The notes: a model not told the origin generated them from the letters alone. Counted from the stretch's first letter, positions 16,998-27,404 are shown. The stretch is 64,000 nucleotides of DNA from Calothrix sp. PCC 7716 (GCF_019977735.1 NZ_AP025018.1:434001-498000); one strand, 5' to 3'. Translations and numbers: made by a program.

Positions 16998-19900
16998 ATG
17001 AATATTACTATTGCTGGTTACAATCTCATCGAACTCCTTTATGAGAGTACTAATACTTATGTGTATCGGGCTTTACGAGAATCAGACCAAACATCGGTAA
17101 TTATTAAAACTTTTAAATCTGAGTATCCAAGCATAGAACAAGTATCTAGATTCCAACACGAGTATAAAATACTACAAAATCTAGAAATAGAAGGGATTGT
17201 AAAACCCCTATCTTTGGATAGTTATCAAAGCGGTCTGGCACTAATTTTGTCAGGCTTTGAAGGAGAAACTCTAAAAAACTTTTTGACTAAGAACAATTTA
17301 CAATTAAACATTTTTTTACATATTGCTATTCAATTAGCTTCTACCCTTGCTCAGTTACATCAAGCTAATATTATTCATAAAGATATTAAACCTCATAATA
17401 TTTTAATTAACTCGAAAACAGGTAAAGTAAAAATTATTAATTTTGGCATTTCATCATGCTTATCTCAAGAAAACGTAAATTCCAGTAATTCTAATTTACT
17501 AGAAGGCACCCTTGCCTATATGTCTCCAGAGCAGACAGGAAGGATGAACCGCTCAATTGATTATCGAAGCGATTTGTATTCTTTAGGCGTTACTTTTTAT
17601 GAAATGTTAACAGGGCAACTTCCTTTTCAAACCACTGACTTCTTAGAATTAGTTCATTGCCACATTGCTAAAATGCCAATATCACCTAAAGAAATTAACT
17701 CAGAAATTCCTTTAGGAGTTTCCGATATTGTCATGAAATTATTAGCCAAAACTGCTGAAGATAGATATCAAAATGCCTTGGGGTTAAAAGCGGATTTAGA
17801 AGAATGTTTACGACAACTGCAAGCAACCGGAAAAATTGAAAATTTTATCGTTGGTCAACTTGATTTATATAGCCAATTTGTCATTCCACAAAAACTTTAT
17901 AGTCGCGAAAAAGAAGCTGACGTTCTCATAAATGCCTTTGAACGAGTTAGTCATGGAACAAGTGAGATAATGTTAGTAAGTGGCTACTCTGGCATAGGCA
18001 AATCCTGCTTAGTCAATGAAATCCATAAACCTATAATACGTCAACGTGGCTATTTTATTTCGGGTAAGTTTGACCAATTTAAACGCAATATTCCTTATGC
18101 TTCTTTAATTCAAGCTTTTGAAGAATTGATTCGACAGTTGTTAACAGAGAGTAGTGAAAAAATCGTAGTTTGGCGAGCAAAAATTTTAGAAGCTTTAGGT
18201 TCTAATGCTCAAATTATTATTGATGTTATTCCGGAAGTCGAACAAATTATTGGAACTCAACCAGATGTTCTGCAATTAGGTTCTATTGAATCACAAAACC
18301 GATTTAATCGCCTGTTTCAAAAATTTATTCATGTATTTTGTAAACCCGAACATCCATTGGTGCTATTTTTGGACGACTTGCAGTGGGTAGATTTAGCATC
18401 ATTAAAGTTGATTCATTTGCTTGCTACTAACCCAGATAGTCAATATTTATTACTAATTGGTACATATCGAGATAACGAAGTAAATGCAACTCATCCGTTG
18501 ATTTTGGTTTTAGAAGAAATTCAAAAATATGGTACAGTTGTTAACAATATTGTACTTCAACCTTTGCGAATTACTGATGTCAAGCAATTAGTAAGTGATA
18601 CCCTCCATACCAACTTAGAAAAGTCAGAATCGTTAGTTGACTTAGTGTATAACAAAACTCAGGGTAATCCTTTTTATTTAACCCAACTACTTAAATCACT
18701 TTATCAAGAGAACTTATTGTCATTCAGTTTTAGTGAGGGTTGCTGGCAGTGGGACATTCATCATCTACAAAATATTGATATCACTGATAATGTAATTGAA
18801 TTAATGGTCAGCCAGATTCAAAAGCTGTTACCAACTACACAAAATGTTTTAAAGTTAGCTGCTTGTATTGGTGACAAATTTTCTTTAGAAGTATTGGCAA
18901 CTGTTAATAAAAAAAATCAGTCAGAAACAGCTATAGATTTATGGGAAGCTTTGCAAGCAGGTTTGATATTACCTTTAAACCATTACTATAAAATCCCCCT
19001 TTTACTCAATCAACAAGAAATAAACAATGGGGATTACCAATCAGAAACAATATTAAATAATACCTATCAAACAATTACATATAAATTCTTGCATGACCGA
19101 TTGCAACAAGCAGCCTATTCTCTAATTCCTGATGAGCAGAAGAAAGCAACACACCTAAAAATTGGTCGATTGCTTCTGCAAAATGCAACGCCAGAAGAAC
19201 GCAAAGAAAATATATTTGCAATAGTTAATCAACTCAATTACGGTACTGAACTACTCACATCTGAGTCAGAGAAATATGAACTAGCTCAATTCAACCTCTT
19301 TGCAGGGCAAAAAGCGAAAGCAGCGACAGCGTATGACTCATGTGTTCGTTATTTCAACATAGGTTTAAGGTTGTTGCCAGCCAATAGCTGGTGGACTCAA
19401 TATGAGCTGGTATTAGCTCTGCATCAAAAAGCAGTAGAAGCAGCATTTTTAACTGGTGATTTTGAGCAAATGGAGCAGCTGATTAAAGTTGTTCTGCAAC
19501 AAGCAAAATCGCAACTGGATAAAGTAAAAGTGTATGAGTTGCAAATCAAAAGTTATCAAGTACAAAGAAAACTTCTTGAAGCGGTAAAGCTAGGTTTACA
19601 AGTTCTAGAAATATTGGGAGTAAAACTAACTCAATCACCAACTGATGGCGATGTCCAGAAAGCTATTGAGGAAACAACAGCGAATTTAGCCGAGAAAGGA
19701 ATAGAAAATTTAATTAATCTACCGTCAATGACAGATGCAGAAAAGATCGCAGCGTTTCGGCTCATAGTCAGTTTAGTTCCTATTGCCTATCAATCGGCAC
19801 CTGCATTATTTATTTTAATGGCTTGTCAGCAAGTAAATTTATCAATTCAATACGGAATTACTTCTTTATCTGTTAGCGGGTTTGCTGATTATGGAATTAT

Positions 19901-22900
19901 TTTCAGCGGTCTTTTACAAGATATAGAAGCTGCTCATAAATTTGGAGAAGTGGCTTTACATTTATTAGAAAAAATAAACACTCATGAGATGAGAAGCCAG
20001 ATTTTATTTAAAGTTTCAACGTTCATCCTGCCTTGGAAATATCATGTTAAGGAAACATTACCACTTTTAGAAGATGCTTATTATAGTGGTTTAGAATATG
20101 GAGATTTAATACACAGTGGATATGCAGCTAGTAATAAGTGCCAATATTCTTATTGGAGCGGTTCAGAATTAAAAAGCCTAGAACAGGAAATGTCAAAATA
20201 TAGTAAAGCAATCGCTCAAATTAATCAAGAAATAGCTTTAAAGTTTCATCAGGTGTTTCATCAGGCAGTTTTGAATTTAATAGGAGCGTCTGAAAATCCT
20301 TGTCATTTAGTTGGCGAAGCTTACAATGAAGAGGAATTTTTGCCCATTCATATTCAATTCAATGAGCGAACAGTAATTTATTATGTATTCTTGAATAAAT
20401 TAATCCTGTGCTACCTGTTTGGTGAATTTTCTCAAGCTGTAGAAAATGCGACTAAAGCCGAACAATATTTAGATGGAGTAATTGGGTGGTTAATTGTACC
20501 GTTGTTTCATTTTTACGATTCTTTAGCACAACTAGCAATATATTCATCACTGCCACAGTCACAACAACAAGATTTATTAAGTAGAGTAATCAATAATCAA
20601 GAAAAAATGCAGAAATGGGCGCATTATGCCCCAATGAATCATCTGCACAAATTCTATTTAGTAGAGGCAGAACGCTATCGAGTTTTAGGTGAAAAAATAG
20701 AAGCAATTGAAATGTACGATCGCGCAATTACACTTGCCAAAGATAACGATTACATCAACGAAGAAGCGCTTGCTCACGAACTCGCTGCTAAATTTTATCT
20801 GTCATGGGGTAGACAAACGATTGCCCGCACTTACATGACTAACGCTTACCATGCTTATAACCATTGGGGAGCTGTTGCTAAAGTCAAAGATTTAGAAGCA
20901 CGCTATCCCCAATTGATTATGCGCTCGCAGAACATCGCCAACATCAATATAGGAAATACTTTTACAAAAATATCTACAACTAGAAGTAATTCTCAAGCTT
21001 TTGATTTTTCCACAGTCATGAAAGCTTCTCAAGCTCTTTCTGGCGAAATTGTTTTAAGCAATTTGCTGGCTAATTTAATGCGAATTTTAATTGAAAATGC
21101 AGGTGCAGAAAAAGGATTTTTAATTTTAGATACAGCAGGTAAGTTACAGATAGAAGCTTCAGGAAGTGTAGATCAAGATCAAATAAATGTCGAGCAATCA
21201 ATATTTGTGAAAAAGAGTCAGCAGCTACCAATATCCCTCATTAACTACGTGCAAAGAACACAGAAAGACGTGGTTCTAAATGATGCCACTAGCGAAACTG
21301 CATTTCATCTGGATAATTATATCATCACCCAAAAACCAAAATCTATTTTATGTACTCCAATTATTCATCAAAGTAAACTAATTGGTATTCTTTACTTAGA
21401 AAATAATTTAACAACTGGGGCATTTACACCAGAGCGTTTGGAAGTGTTACAACTTTTATCCTCGCAAGCAGCAATTTCAATTGAAAATGCGCGTCTGTAT
21501 CATGATTTAGAAGAATATAATCGCACACTGGAAGTTAGAGTAAAAGAGCGAACTTTAGAATTACAAGCTAAAAATTTGCAACTGCAACAGGAAATTAGCG
21601 AGCGCCAAAAAGCAGAAGAAGCGGCAGCGGCAGCCAACCGCGCGAAAAGCGAGTTTCTAGCTAGTATGAGTCATGAACTTCGCACACCGCTCAATGGAAT
21701 TTTAGGGTATGCTCAAATTTTTCAGAAAAATCAAAGTTTAACAACTCAGCAAAAGAATGGTATAAACATCATTCATCAATGCGGTGAACATCTACTAACA
21801 CTAATCAACGATATTTTAGACATCTCTAAAATTGAAGCTCGAAAACTGGAACTTTATCCCACAGAATTTTATTTTCAGGATTTTATTGAGGGTGTTGTGC
21901 AAATCTGCCATATTCGTAGTGAGCAAAAAGGAATTTTGTTAACTTATCAGCAACTTTCTCCTTTACCTAGAGTTGTTAAAGCAGATGAAAAACGTTTACG
22001 ACAGGTTTTAATTAATCTACTTAGTAATGCTATCAAATTTACAGAACAAGGTACTGTAAATTTTCAAGTGGGATACCATGAGGAAAAATTAAGGTTTCAA
22101 GTTGAGGATACAGGAATTGGTATAGCAGAAGAGCAATTAGATGAAATATTTTTGCCGTTTAAGCAAGTAGGAGAAGATAGCCGCAAAACTGAAGGTACAG
22201 GATTAGGATTGGCAATTAGCCGTCAATTAGTTGAGATGATGGGCGGTGAAATTAAAGTGAAAAGTACTTTAGGTAAAGGTAGTGTTTTCTGGGTAGATTT
22301 AGATTTACCTGAAGTTGTATCAGCAATTAATATTAAGAAAATTGACAAGTATCAAATTACAAGCTTTGTTGGAGATAAAAAGAAGGTTTTAGTGGTAGAT
22401 GATAAATGGCAAAATCGTTCTGTTTTAGTAAATTTGCTAGAGCCTCTAGGTTTTGAAGTTATAGAAGCAACAGATGGCTTAGACTGTCTTAATAAAGCAC
22501 AAGAGTTTAAACCAGATGTAATTTTTATGGACTTAGTAATGGGTGTGATGGATGGTTTTGAAGCCACTCGGCGCCTAAGAATGTTACCAGGTGTTAAGCA
22601 AGCAGTAGTAATTGCCATATCAGCTAGCGTTTTTGATTTTGAGCAAAAACAAAGTCGAGAAGTAGGTTGCGATGATTTTATTGTTAAGCCATTCCAAGTT
22701 GCGGAACTTTTAGAAAAATTAAGAGTGTACTTGGGATTGGAATGGGTTTATGAAGAAATAAAAAATGAGAGAAAAGACCCAAATGATATTAAAGTTAAAT
22801 CACAAATTTTAAATAAAGATTTGATTGCTCCACCACCAGAGGAAATGGCAATTTTACTTGATTTGGCAATCAGGGGTAATCTAAGGAGTATTGTACAAAG

Positions 22901-23027
22901 AGCAGCTAAATTAGAGGAGTTAGATGAAAAATGGTCTCCATTTGCGACTCATTTATGCCAACTGGCTAAAGAATTTAAATGCAAACAAATCGTAACTTTT
23001 CTTAAAAAATATTTACAATCAACATGA
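16998..23027 (+). CDS. HstK-type Ser/Thr kinase - AAA ATPase - GAF - hybrid histidine kinase
   Basis: 2009 residues. Order: Ser/Thr kinase-like domain (about 5-270; VIIKTF lysine, HKDIKPHN with D129, APE-like MSPEQTGRMNR), AAA/STAND ATPase (P-loop SGYSGIGKS about 330, Walker B VLFLDDLQW), long helical region, GAF (about 1355-1510), coiled coil, HisKA (SMSHELRTPLNGI, H1559), HATPase (INLLSNAIKF, DTGIGI, GTGLGLAIS) and receiver (FMDLVMG, D1845). The kinase DFG motif reads NFG (N148). This architecture is typical of heterocystous cyanobacteria; members have been linked to heterocyst or stress signalling. The gene begins 158 bases after a GTAGAGACG hairpin, and another hybrid kinase follows. Confidence 0.92.
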   Translation: MNITIAGYNLIELLYESTNTYVYRALRESDQTSVIIKTFKSEYPSIEQVSRFQHEYKILQNLEIEGIVKPLSLDSYQSGLALILSGFEGETLKNFLTKNNLQLNIFLHIAIQLASTLAQLHQANIIHKDIKPHNILINSKTGKVKIINFGISSCLSQENVNSSNSNLLEGTLAYMSPEQTGRMNRSIDYRSDLYSLGVTFYEMLTGQLPFQTTDFLELVHCHIAKMPISPKEINSEIPLGVSDIVMKLLAKTAEDRYQNALGLKADLEECLRQLQATGKIENFIVGQLDLYSQFVIPQKLYSREKEADVLINAFERVSHGTSEIMLVSGYSGIGKSCLVNEIHKPIIRQRGYFISGKFDQFKRNIPYASLIQAFEELIRQLLTESSEKIVVWRAKILEALGSNAQIIIDVIPEVEQIIGTQPDVLQLGSIESQNRFNRLFQKFIHVFCKPEHPLVLFLDDLQWVDLASLKLIHLLATNPDSQYLLLIGTYRDNEVNATHPLILVLEEIQKYGTVVNNIVLQPLRITDVKQLVSDTLHTNLEKSESLVDLVYNKTQGNPFYLTQLLKSLYQENLLSFSFSEGCWQWDIHHLQNIDITDNVIELMVSQIQKLLPTTQNVLKLAACIGDKFSLEVLATVNKKNQSETAIDLWEALQAGLILPLNHYYKIPLLLNQQEINNGDYQSETILNNTYQTITYKFLHDRLQQAAYSLIPDEQKKATHLKIGRLLLQNATPEERKENIFAIVNQLNYGTELLTSESEKYELAQFNLFAGQKAKAATAYDSCVRYFNIGLRLLPANSWWTQYELVLALHQKAVEAAFLTGDFEQMEQLIKVVLQQAKSQLDKVKVYELQIKSYQVQRKLLEAVKLGLQVLEILGVKLTQSPTDGDVQKAIEETTANLAEKGIENLINLPSMTDAEKIAAFRLIVSLVPIAYQSAPALFILMACQQVNLSIQYGITSLSVSGFADYGIIFSGLLQDIEAAHKFGEVALHLLEKINTHEMRSQILFKVSTFILPWKYHVKETLPLLEDAYYSGLEYGDLIHSGYAASNKCQYSYWSGSELKSLEQEMSKYSKAIAQINQEIALKFHQVFHQAVLNLIGASENPCHLVGEAYNEEEFLPIHIQFNERTVIYYVFLNKLILCYLFGEFSQAVENATKAEQYLDGVIGWLIVPLFHFYDSLAQLAIYSSLPQSQQQDLLSRVINNQEKMQKWAHYAPMNHLHKFYLVEAERYRVLGEKIEAIEMYDRAITLAKDNDYINEEALAHELAAKFYLSWGRQTIARTYMTNAYHAYNHWGAVAKVKDLEARYPQLIMRSQNIANINIGNTFTKISTTRSNSQAFDFSTVMKASQALSGEIVLSNLLANLMRILIENAGAEKGFLILDTAGKLQIEASGSVDQDQINVEQSIFVKKSQQLPISLINYVQRTQKDVVLNDATSETAFHLDNYIITQKPKSILCTPIIHQSKLIGILYLENNLTTGAFTPERLEVLQLLSSQAAISIENARLYHDLEEYNRTLEVRVKERTLELQAKNLQLQQEISERQKAEEAAAAANRAKSEFLASMSHELRTPLNGILGYAQIFQKNQSLTTQQKNGINIIHQCGEHLLTLINDILDISKIEARKLELYPTEFYFQDFIEGVVQICHIRSEQKGILLTYQQLSPLPRVVKADEKRLRQVLINLLSNAIKFTEQGTVNFQVGYHEEKLRFQVEDTGIGIAEEQLDEIFLPFKQVGEDSRKTEGTGLGLAISRQLVEMMGGEIKVKSTLGKGSVFWVDLDLPEVVSAINIKKIDKYQITSFVGDKKKVLVVDDKWQNRSVLVNLLEPLGFEVIEATDGLDCLNKAQEFKPDVIFMDLVMGVMDGFEATRRLRMLPGVKQAVVIAISASVFDFEQKQSREVGCDDFIVKPFQVAELLEKLRVYLGLEWVYEEIKNERKDPNDIKVKSQILNKDLIAPPPEEMAILLDLAIRGNLRSIVQRAAKLEELDEKWSPFATHLCQLAKEFKCKQIVTFLKKYLQST

Positions 23028-23218
23028 AGTGAATTCAGAATGTTAATACAAGTAAAGCTAACTAGTAACAGTGATTATTTTTCCTTTATCATTGGTAAGT
23101 TTTCTACATTTATTGACTTTCGGCAAGCTAGTTCAATATCTTTATACCAATTTATTTGGTAGTAAATAGTCTAAATTATTATTCTTTCATCTCTCGGTAT
23201 GATTTTGAATGAGGTTTT

Positions 23219-25195
23219 ATGAGTACTGATGTTAGTGATAAAGGCGCCATTTTAATTGTTGATGACAACCCAGCAAATTTAGAAATGTTGCTTGAGTTTT
23301 TAGCAGATGCAGGATTTACTGTTTTGGTTGCGGAAGATGGCGAAAGTGCAATCACGGCAGCCGAATATGCCCCACCCGACATGATTTTATTGGATATACT
23401 GATGCCAGTAATGGACGGTTTTGAAACTTGTCGGCGCCTAAAAGCGAATCCATTAACGCAAGATATCCCCATTATTTTCATGACCGCACTCACGGAAACC
23501 GTGGATAAGATCAAGGGCTTGAGTATAGGAGCAGTGGATTATATTATTAAACCGCTACAGCACGAAGAGGTTTTAGCCCGGATTGAACTTCATCTGAAAC
23601 TGCGAAACTTAACCAAGACACTGCAAGAGCAAAATCAGCGTTTAGAGAGGGAAATTTGTGAGCGCAAGCAAGCAGAACAAAAAATCTTCGAACAAGCTGC
23701 TTTGCTAGATATTACTACAGATGCAATTGCCGTTATAGATTTTGATAATCAAATCAGCTTTTGGAACCAAGGGGCTGAAAATTTATATGGATGGCAGGCA
23801 ACAGAAGTAATTGGTCAAAATGTTAATCAACTTTTGTATCGACCGGATGTCTTACCTCAACTGCAACATATCCAAAAAAGTCTTACCGAACATGGCTGCT
23901 GGCAAGGTGAGTTGGAGCAAGTTACCAAACAAGACAAAAAAATTCTTGTTGCCAGTCGCTGGACTTTAATGCGCGATCAACATGGACAACTTAAATCCAT
24001 TTTGACAGTTAACACTGACATTACAGAAAAAAAACAACTTGAAAGCCAATTTCTCCGCACTCAGCGTTTAGAAAGTTTAGGTACACTTGCTGGCGGCATT
24101 GCCCATGACTTAAACAATATATTGACACCAATTTTATCGTTAGCACAACTACTACAGCTAAAACACCCTAAGTCTGATGAATGGAATCAGCAAATGTTGA
24201 GGACGATAGAAAATAGTGCTAAACGTGGATCTGATGTAGTTAAGCAAGTGCTACAGTTCGCGCGCGGGGTCGATAGCGAGCATACCATTGTACTATTAAA
24301 AAATCTGTTCTTGGAAATTCAGCAAATTGTTCATAGCACATTTCCCAAATCCATAGAATTTTTTCTAAATATTCAGTCAGACCTTTGGAGCATAATTGGA
24401 GATGGTACGCACTTACATCAAGTACTAATGAATCTCATAGTCAATGCTCTTGATGCCATGCCTGATGGTGGTACTCTCAGTATTTCTGCCAAAAATCTGT
24501 TGATTGATGAACAATATGCTCGGATGAATCTAGAGGCATCGGTTGGCCCCCACATTGTAATTACTGTTGCGGATACAGGAATTGGAATGCCGCCAGAAAT
24601 CTTAGATAGAATATTTGAGCCTTTTTTCACTACTAAAGAGGTGGGTAAAGGTACAGGTTTGGGACTTTCAACCGTAAGAGGAATCATCAAAAGCCACGAT
24701 GGTTTTATTAGCGTGCATAGCGAAATTGGGAAAGGAACTAAATTTAAATTGTTCTTGCCAGCAATAAAGGCAATGGCAACATCGCTGACCGAAAATTTAG
24801 ATTTGCCATATGGAAATGAAGAATTAATTTTAGTAGTAGATGATGAAGCTAAAATTCTCGAAACTACTCAAATTTTATTAAAAAGTTATAACTATAAAGT
24901 AGTGACTGCCAGTGATGGTATTGAAGCGATCGCACTGTATGCTAGCAACAAAGATCAAATCAGTGTAGTTTTGATAGATATGATGATGCCGTTGATGGAT
25001 GGTGCAGTTACCATTCGCACATTGCAAAAAATCAATCCGTTAGTCAAGATTGTTGCTGTTAGCGGTATAGTAGGCAGCAATAAAATTTCCAAAGATGCGA
25101 CTGTCAGCAAATTTATTTCTAAGCCCTACACAACTCAAGAATTATTACAAACTTTACATCAGCTTCTTTGCCGCCAAGGGACTTGCACAAAATAA
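23219..25195 (+). CDS. hybrid sensor histidine kinase (REC-PAS-HisKA-HATPase-REC)
   Basis: 658 residues, soluble. Receiver 1 (residues 8-125) has D59 in LLDILMP and K in IIKPL. A short coiled coil leads to a PAS domain (about 155-270). The kinase core has H296 in GGIAHDLNN, then VLMNLIVNALDAM, DTGIGM and GTGLGLSTV. Receiver 2 (about 535-650) has D587 in LIDMMMP. No membrane segment is seen, so input must come through receiver 1 or the PAS domain. The upstream giant kinase, 191 bases away on the same strand, is a plausible partner. Confidence 0.92.
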   Translation: MSTDVSDKGAILIVDDNPANLEMLLEFLADAGFTVLVAEDGESAITAAEYAPPDMILLDILMPVMDGFETCRRLKANPLTQDIPIIFMTALTETVDKIKGLSIGAVDYIIKPLQHEEVLARIELHLKLRNLTKTLQEQNQRLEREICERKQAEQKIFEQAALLDITTDAIAVIDFDNQISFWNQGAENLYGWQATEVIGQNVNQLLYRPDVLPQLQHIQKSLTEHGCWQGELEQVTKQDKKILVASRWTLMRDQHGQLKSILTVNTDITEKKQLESQFLRTQRLESLGTLAGGIAHDLNNILTPILSLAQLLQLKHPKSDEWNQQMLRTIENSAKRGSDVVKQVLQFARGVDSEHTIVLLKNLFLEIQQIVHSTFPKSIEFFLNIQSDLWSIIGDGTHLHQVLMNLIVNALDAMPDGGTLSISAKNLLIDEQYARMNLEASVGPHIVITVADTGIGMPPEILDRIFEPFFTTKEVGKGTGLGLSTVRGIIKSHDGFISVHSEIGKGTKFKLFLPAIKAMATSLTENLDLPYGNEELILVVDDEAKILETTQILLKSYNYKVVTASDGIEAIALYASNKDQISVVLIDMMMPLMDGAVTIRTLQKINPLVKIVAVSGIVGSNKISKDATVSKFISKPYTTQELLQTLHQLLCRQGTCTK

Positions 25196-25232
25196 ATTTG
25201 GTAAAATATGTAATTGCACAGAGGTTAAATCT

Positions 25233-26024
25233 ATTTTTTGGTACAACAGTAAACTTATAGATTCACAAACCATTGAGTTAGACATCAACAATCCAGGGTT
25301 ATTATACGGCGCCACCGTTTTTACAACGCTGCGAGTATATAATTCTCTGGATAATCCTTTGACGCAATGGCAAGCACATCTTGCGCGGATTAAAACTTCC
25401 TTAAATTATTTTAACTGGCAGCAACCTAATTGGGATTCTATAAGCGTTGGCGCCGAATTAATGAAACAGCATTTTCCTGTATTGCGAATAACAGTGTTTC
25501 CTGATGGTAAAGAATGGATAACAGGAAGAACGCTGGCGCCAGATTTACAACAAAAGCAAAAACATGGAATTACAGCAAGTATAGTTCAAGATTATTACCG
25601 TTCGCTACCCACTCATAAAACAGGAAATTATCTGGCGCCAATTTTAGCAAAAACAAATGCCGCTCAAAACCATAATTGTCAAGAAGCTATATTTATAGAC
25701 AAAGAAGGAAACTGGTTAGAAACAACAACAGGCAATCTTTGGGGATGGAAAGATAACTGTTGGTGGACTCCTCCCCTGTCTGAGGGTATTTTACCAGGAA
25801 TCGCGCGGCAGTATATTGGAACTAATTTAATTAAACAAAATCAGGTAGTGCGCGAAGACGTTTGGAATATAAAGTTAGTTAAAAGCTTTGAAACGCTTGC
25901 TTACAGTAATTGTATAGTAGAACTTATACCTATCCATACCGTTGTTATAGATACAGGTATGTTAATATACGGCGCCCAACATCCAAGCTTGAAGGAATTA
26001 CAAGCATTGTTTCAAAAGGATTAA
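25233..26024 (+). CDS. pabC: aminotransferase class IV, PabC-like (4-amino-4-deoxychorismate lyase)
   Basis: About 263 residues. The family-typical start is at FWYNSKLIDSQTIEL, and DINNPGLLYGATVFTTLRVY, KTGNYLAPILAK, EAIFIDKEGNWLETTTGN and SEGILPGIARQ follow; these are PLP-binding fold-type IV segments. No ATG, GTG or TTG lies in frame at the conserved N-terminus. An ATT at 25233 precedes FWYN, with AGAGG eight bases upstream. An ATG at 25095 is in frame but lies inside the histidine kinase gene and adds 46 unrelated residues. The enzyme would release p-aminobenzoate for folate synthesis; a branched-chain or D-amino-acid aminotransferase role cannot be excluded. Confidence 0.75.
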   Translation: MFWYNSKLIDSQTIELDINNPGLLYGATVFTTLRVYNSLDNPLTQWQAHLARIKTSLNYFNWQQPNWDSISVGAELMKQHFPVLRITVFPDGKEWITGRTLAPDLQQKQKHGITASIVQDYYRSLPTHKTGNYLAPILAKTNAAQNHNCQEAIFIDKEGNWLETTTGNLWGWKDNCWWTPPLSEGILPGIARQYIGTNLIKQNQVVREDVWNIKLVKSFETLAYSNCIVELIPIHTVVIDTGMLIYGAQHPSLKELQALFQKD

Positions 26025-26028
26025 TATC

Positions 26029-27294
26029 ATGATAAGATTTGAGAAAATATTTATTCTAATAATTGCTCTTAGTTATTTGACATTTGAAGTTAAGACAAGT
26101 TTTGCACAAACTATACCTCAAGAGATTAATAAAAATCAGCAATTAGAACAGTGGCGTTACAGTCAGTTTATTCAAGAAGTCGAAAATGGAAACGTCGAGA
26201 AAGTTAATCTTTACCAAGACCTTACTACAGCAATAGTGACTCGCAAAAATGATACTAAACACAAAAGGGTAACTTTAGTTGATGACCCTGAATTAATTAA
26301 TATTCTTATAGACAAAAATATTGATATTGATGTTATACCCGAACGACCTCAACCGATGTATGACAAACTTTCAACATGGTCATATAGTCAACTGCTGCGA
26401 GAGGTCAAAAACGGTAACGTCAAGCAAGCTATGATGTCTTCAGATGGTTACACTGCATTAGTTTTTTATAAAAACGAACCAACATTAAAATTAGTTCATT
26501 TAATTAATGACCCTAAACTAATTAACTATCTTGTAAATAAAGTTGACATCACCGTTTTACCAGCGAGTAAAGGGACTGACATTCTAGTTATAGAATATAC
26601 AGACAAGACAACAGAAGCAAGTATAAGAGAAAAACCTCCTGAAAATCAACAATGGAGTTACAGTAAGCTAATTCAAGAAATCGATAAAAATAATATAGCT
26701 AGTGTTACTATCAATCAAGATGTTTCAGAATTAAGTGCAATTTCAAAAAATGGTTTAAAAAGTCAATTAGTTTATTTAGTTAAAAATCCAAAGCTTATTG
26801 AGACATTAATTAAAAACAATATTGATATTACTGTTACACCAGAAAGCACGTATGTGCAAGACAAAAAATTTGAACAGCTAAAATATAGTAATTTAATTCA
26901 AGAAGCTTCAAATGGCAATATTAAACTAATAAATATATATCAAGACCGTCCTGTAGCGCTTGTGACGTTTAAGAATAATGCGAAGATAAAACTTGTTTAT
27001 CTACCTCAATATCCAAGTTTAGTTAGTACATTAGCTCTCAATAAGGTAGATATTACTGCTATCCCTAAAAAAACAGATGAGAAAGATAGGCGATTTGAAC
27101 AATGGTCATATACCAAGTTTATTCGAGAAGTGAAAGGTGGCGCCGTTGAACGTGTGTTGTTAAGTGCTGACCGAACCAAGGTTATGGTAAAGAGTAAAGG
27201 TGATGCCAAGAGGAAACTGGTTTACTTAGTTGAGGACCCAGAGTTAATTAATACTTTGACTACTAACAACGTTGATATCTCGGTTGTGCCTTAA
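26029..27294 (+). CDS. secreted protein of five tandem FtsH-type extracytoplasmic domains
   Basis: 421 residues. The first 27 form a Sec signal ending SFAQ. The rest is five repeats, starting at about residues 42, 117, 209, 284 and 359, each of about 65-70 residues. The shared pattern is WxYSxxIxEVxxGNV, then xAIVxxKN, then LVxLVxDPxLINxLxxxNxDIxVxP. The same pattern forms the extracytoplasmic region of FtsH encoded 0.5 kb downstream ([20 protein letters not shown] and so on); repeat 5 is closest to it. There is no membrane anchor after the signal, no AAA domain and no zinc motif. It starts four bases after the PabC-like gene, so they may be co-transcribed. A role in binding or modulating FtsH complexes is inferred. 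Confidence 0.85.
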   Translation: MIRFEKIFILIIALSYLTFEVKTSFAQTIPQEINKNQQLEQWRYSQFIQEVENGNVEKVNLYQDLTTAIVTRKNDTKHKRVTLVDDPELINILIDKNIDIDVIPERPQPMYDKLSTWSYSQLLREVKNGNVKQAMMSSDGYTALVFYKNEPTLKLVHLINDPKLINYLVNKVDITVLPASKGTDILVIEYTDKTTEASIREKPPENQQWSYSKLIQEIDKNNIASVTINQDVSELSAISKNGLKSQLVYLVKNPKLIETLIKNNIDITVTPESTYVQDKKFEQLKYSNLIQEASNGNIKLINIYQDRPVALVTFKNNAKIKLVYLPQYPSLVSTLALNKVDITAIPKKTDEKDRRFEQWSYTKFIREVKGGAVERVLLSADRTKVMVKSKGDAKRKLVYLVEDPELINTLTTNNVDISVVP

Positions 27295-27300
27295 GTTTAG

Positions 27301-27400
27301 TCTTGTGGGGTGGGCATCCTTGCCCGCCCTATATATTAGATGAGACATATTGGATGAGACATATTAGATGAGACGGGCAGGGATGCCCGTTCCACAAGAT
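27301..27400. repeat. TCTTGTGG...CCACAAGA inverted-repeat element
   Basis: The left arm TCTTGTGGGGTGGGCATCC and right arm GGATGCCCGTTCCACAAGA are imperfect reverse complements separated by about 60 bases. A related copy lies at 49396-49472. Probably a small non-autonomous palindromic element. Confidence 0.65.
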
Positions 27401-27404
27401 TATA

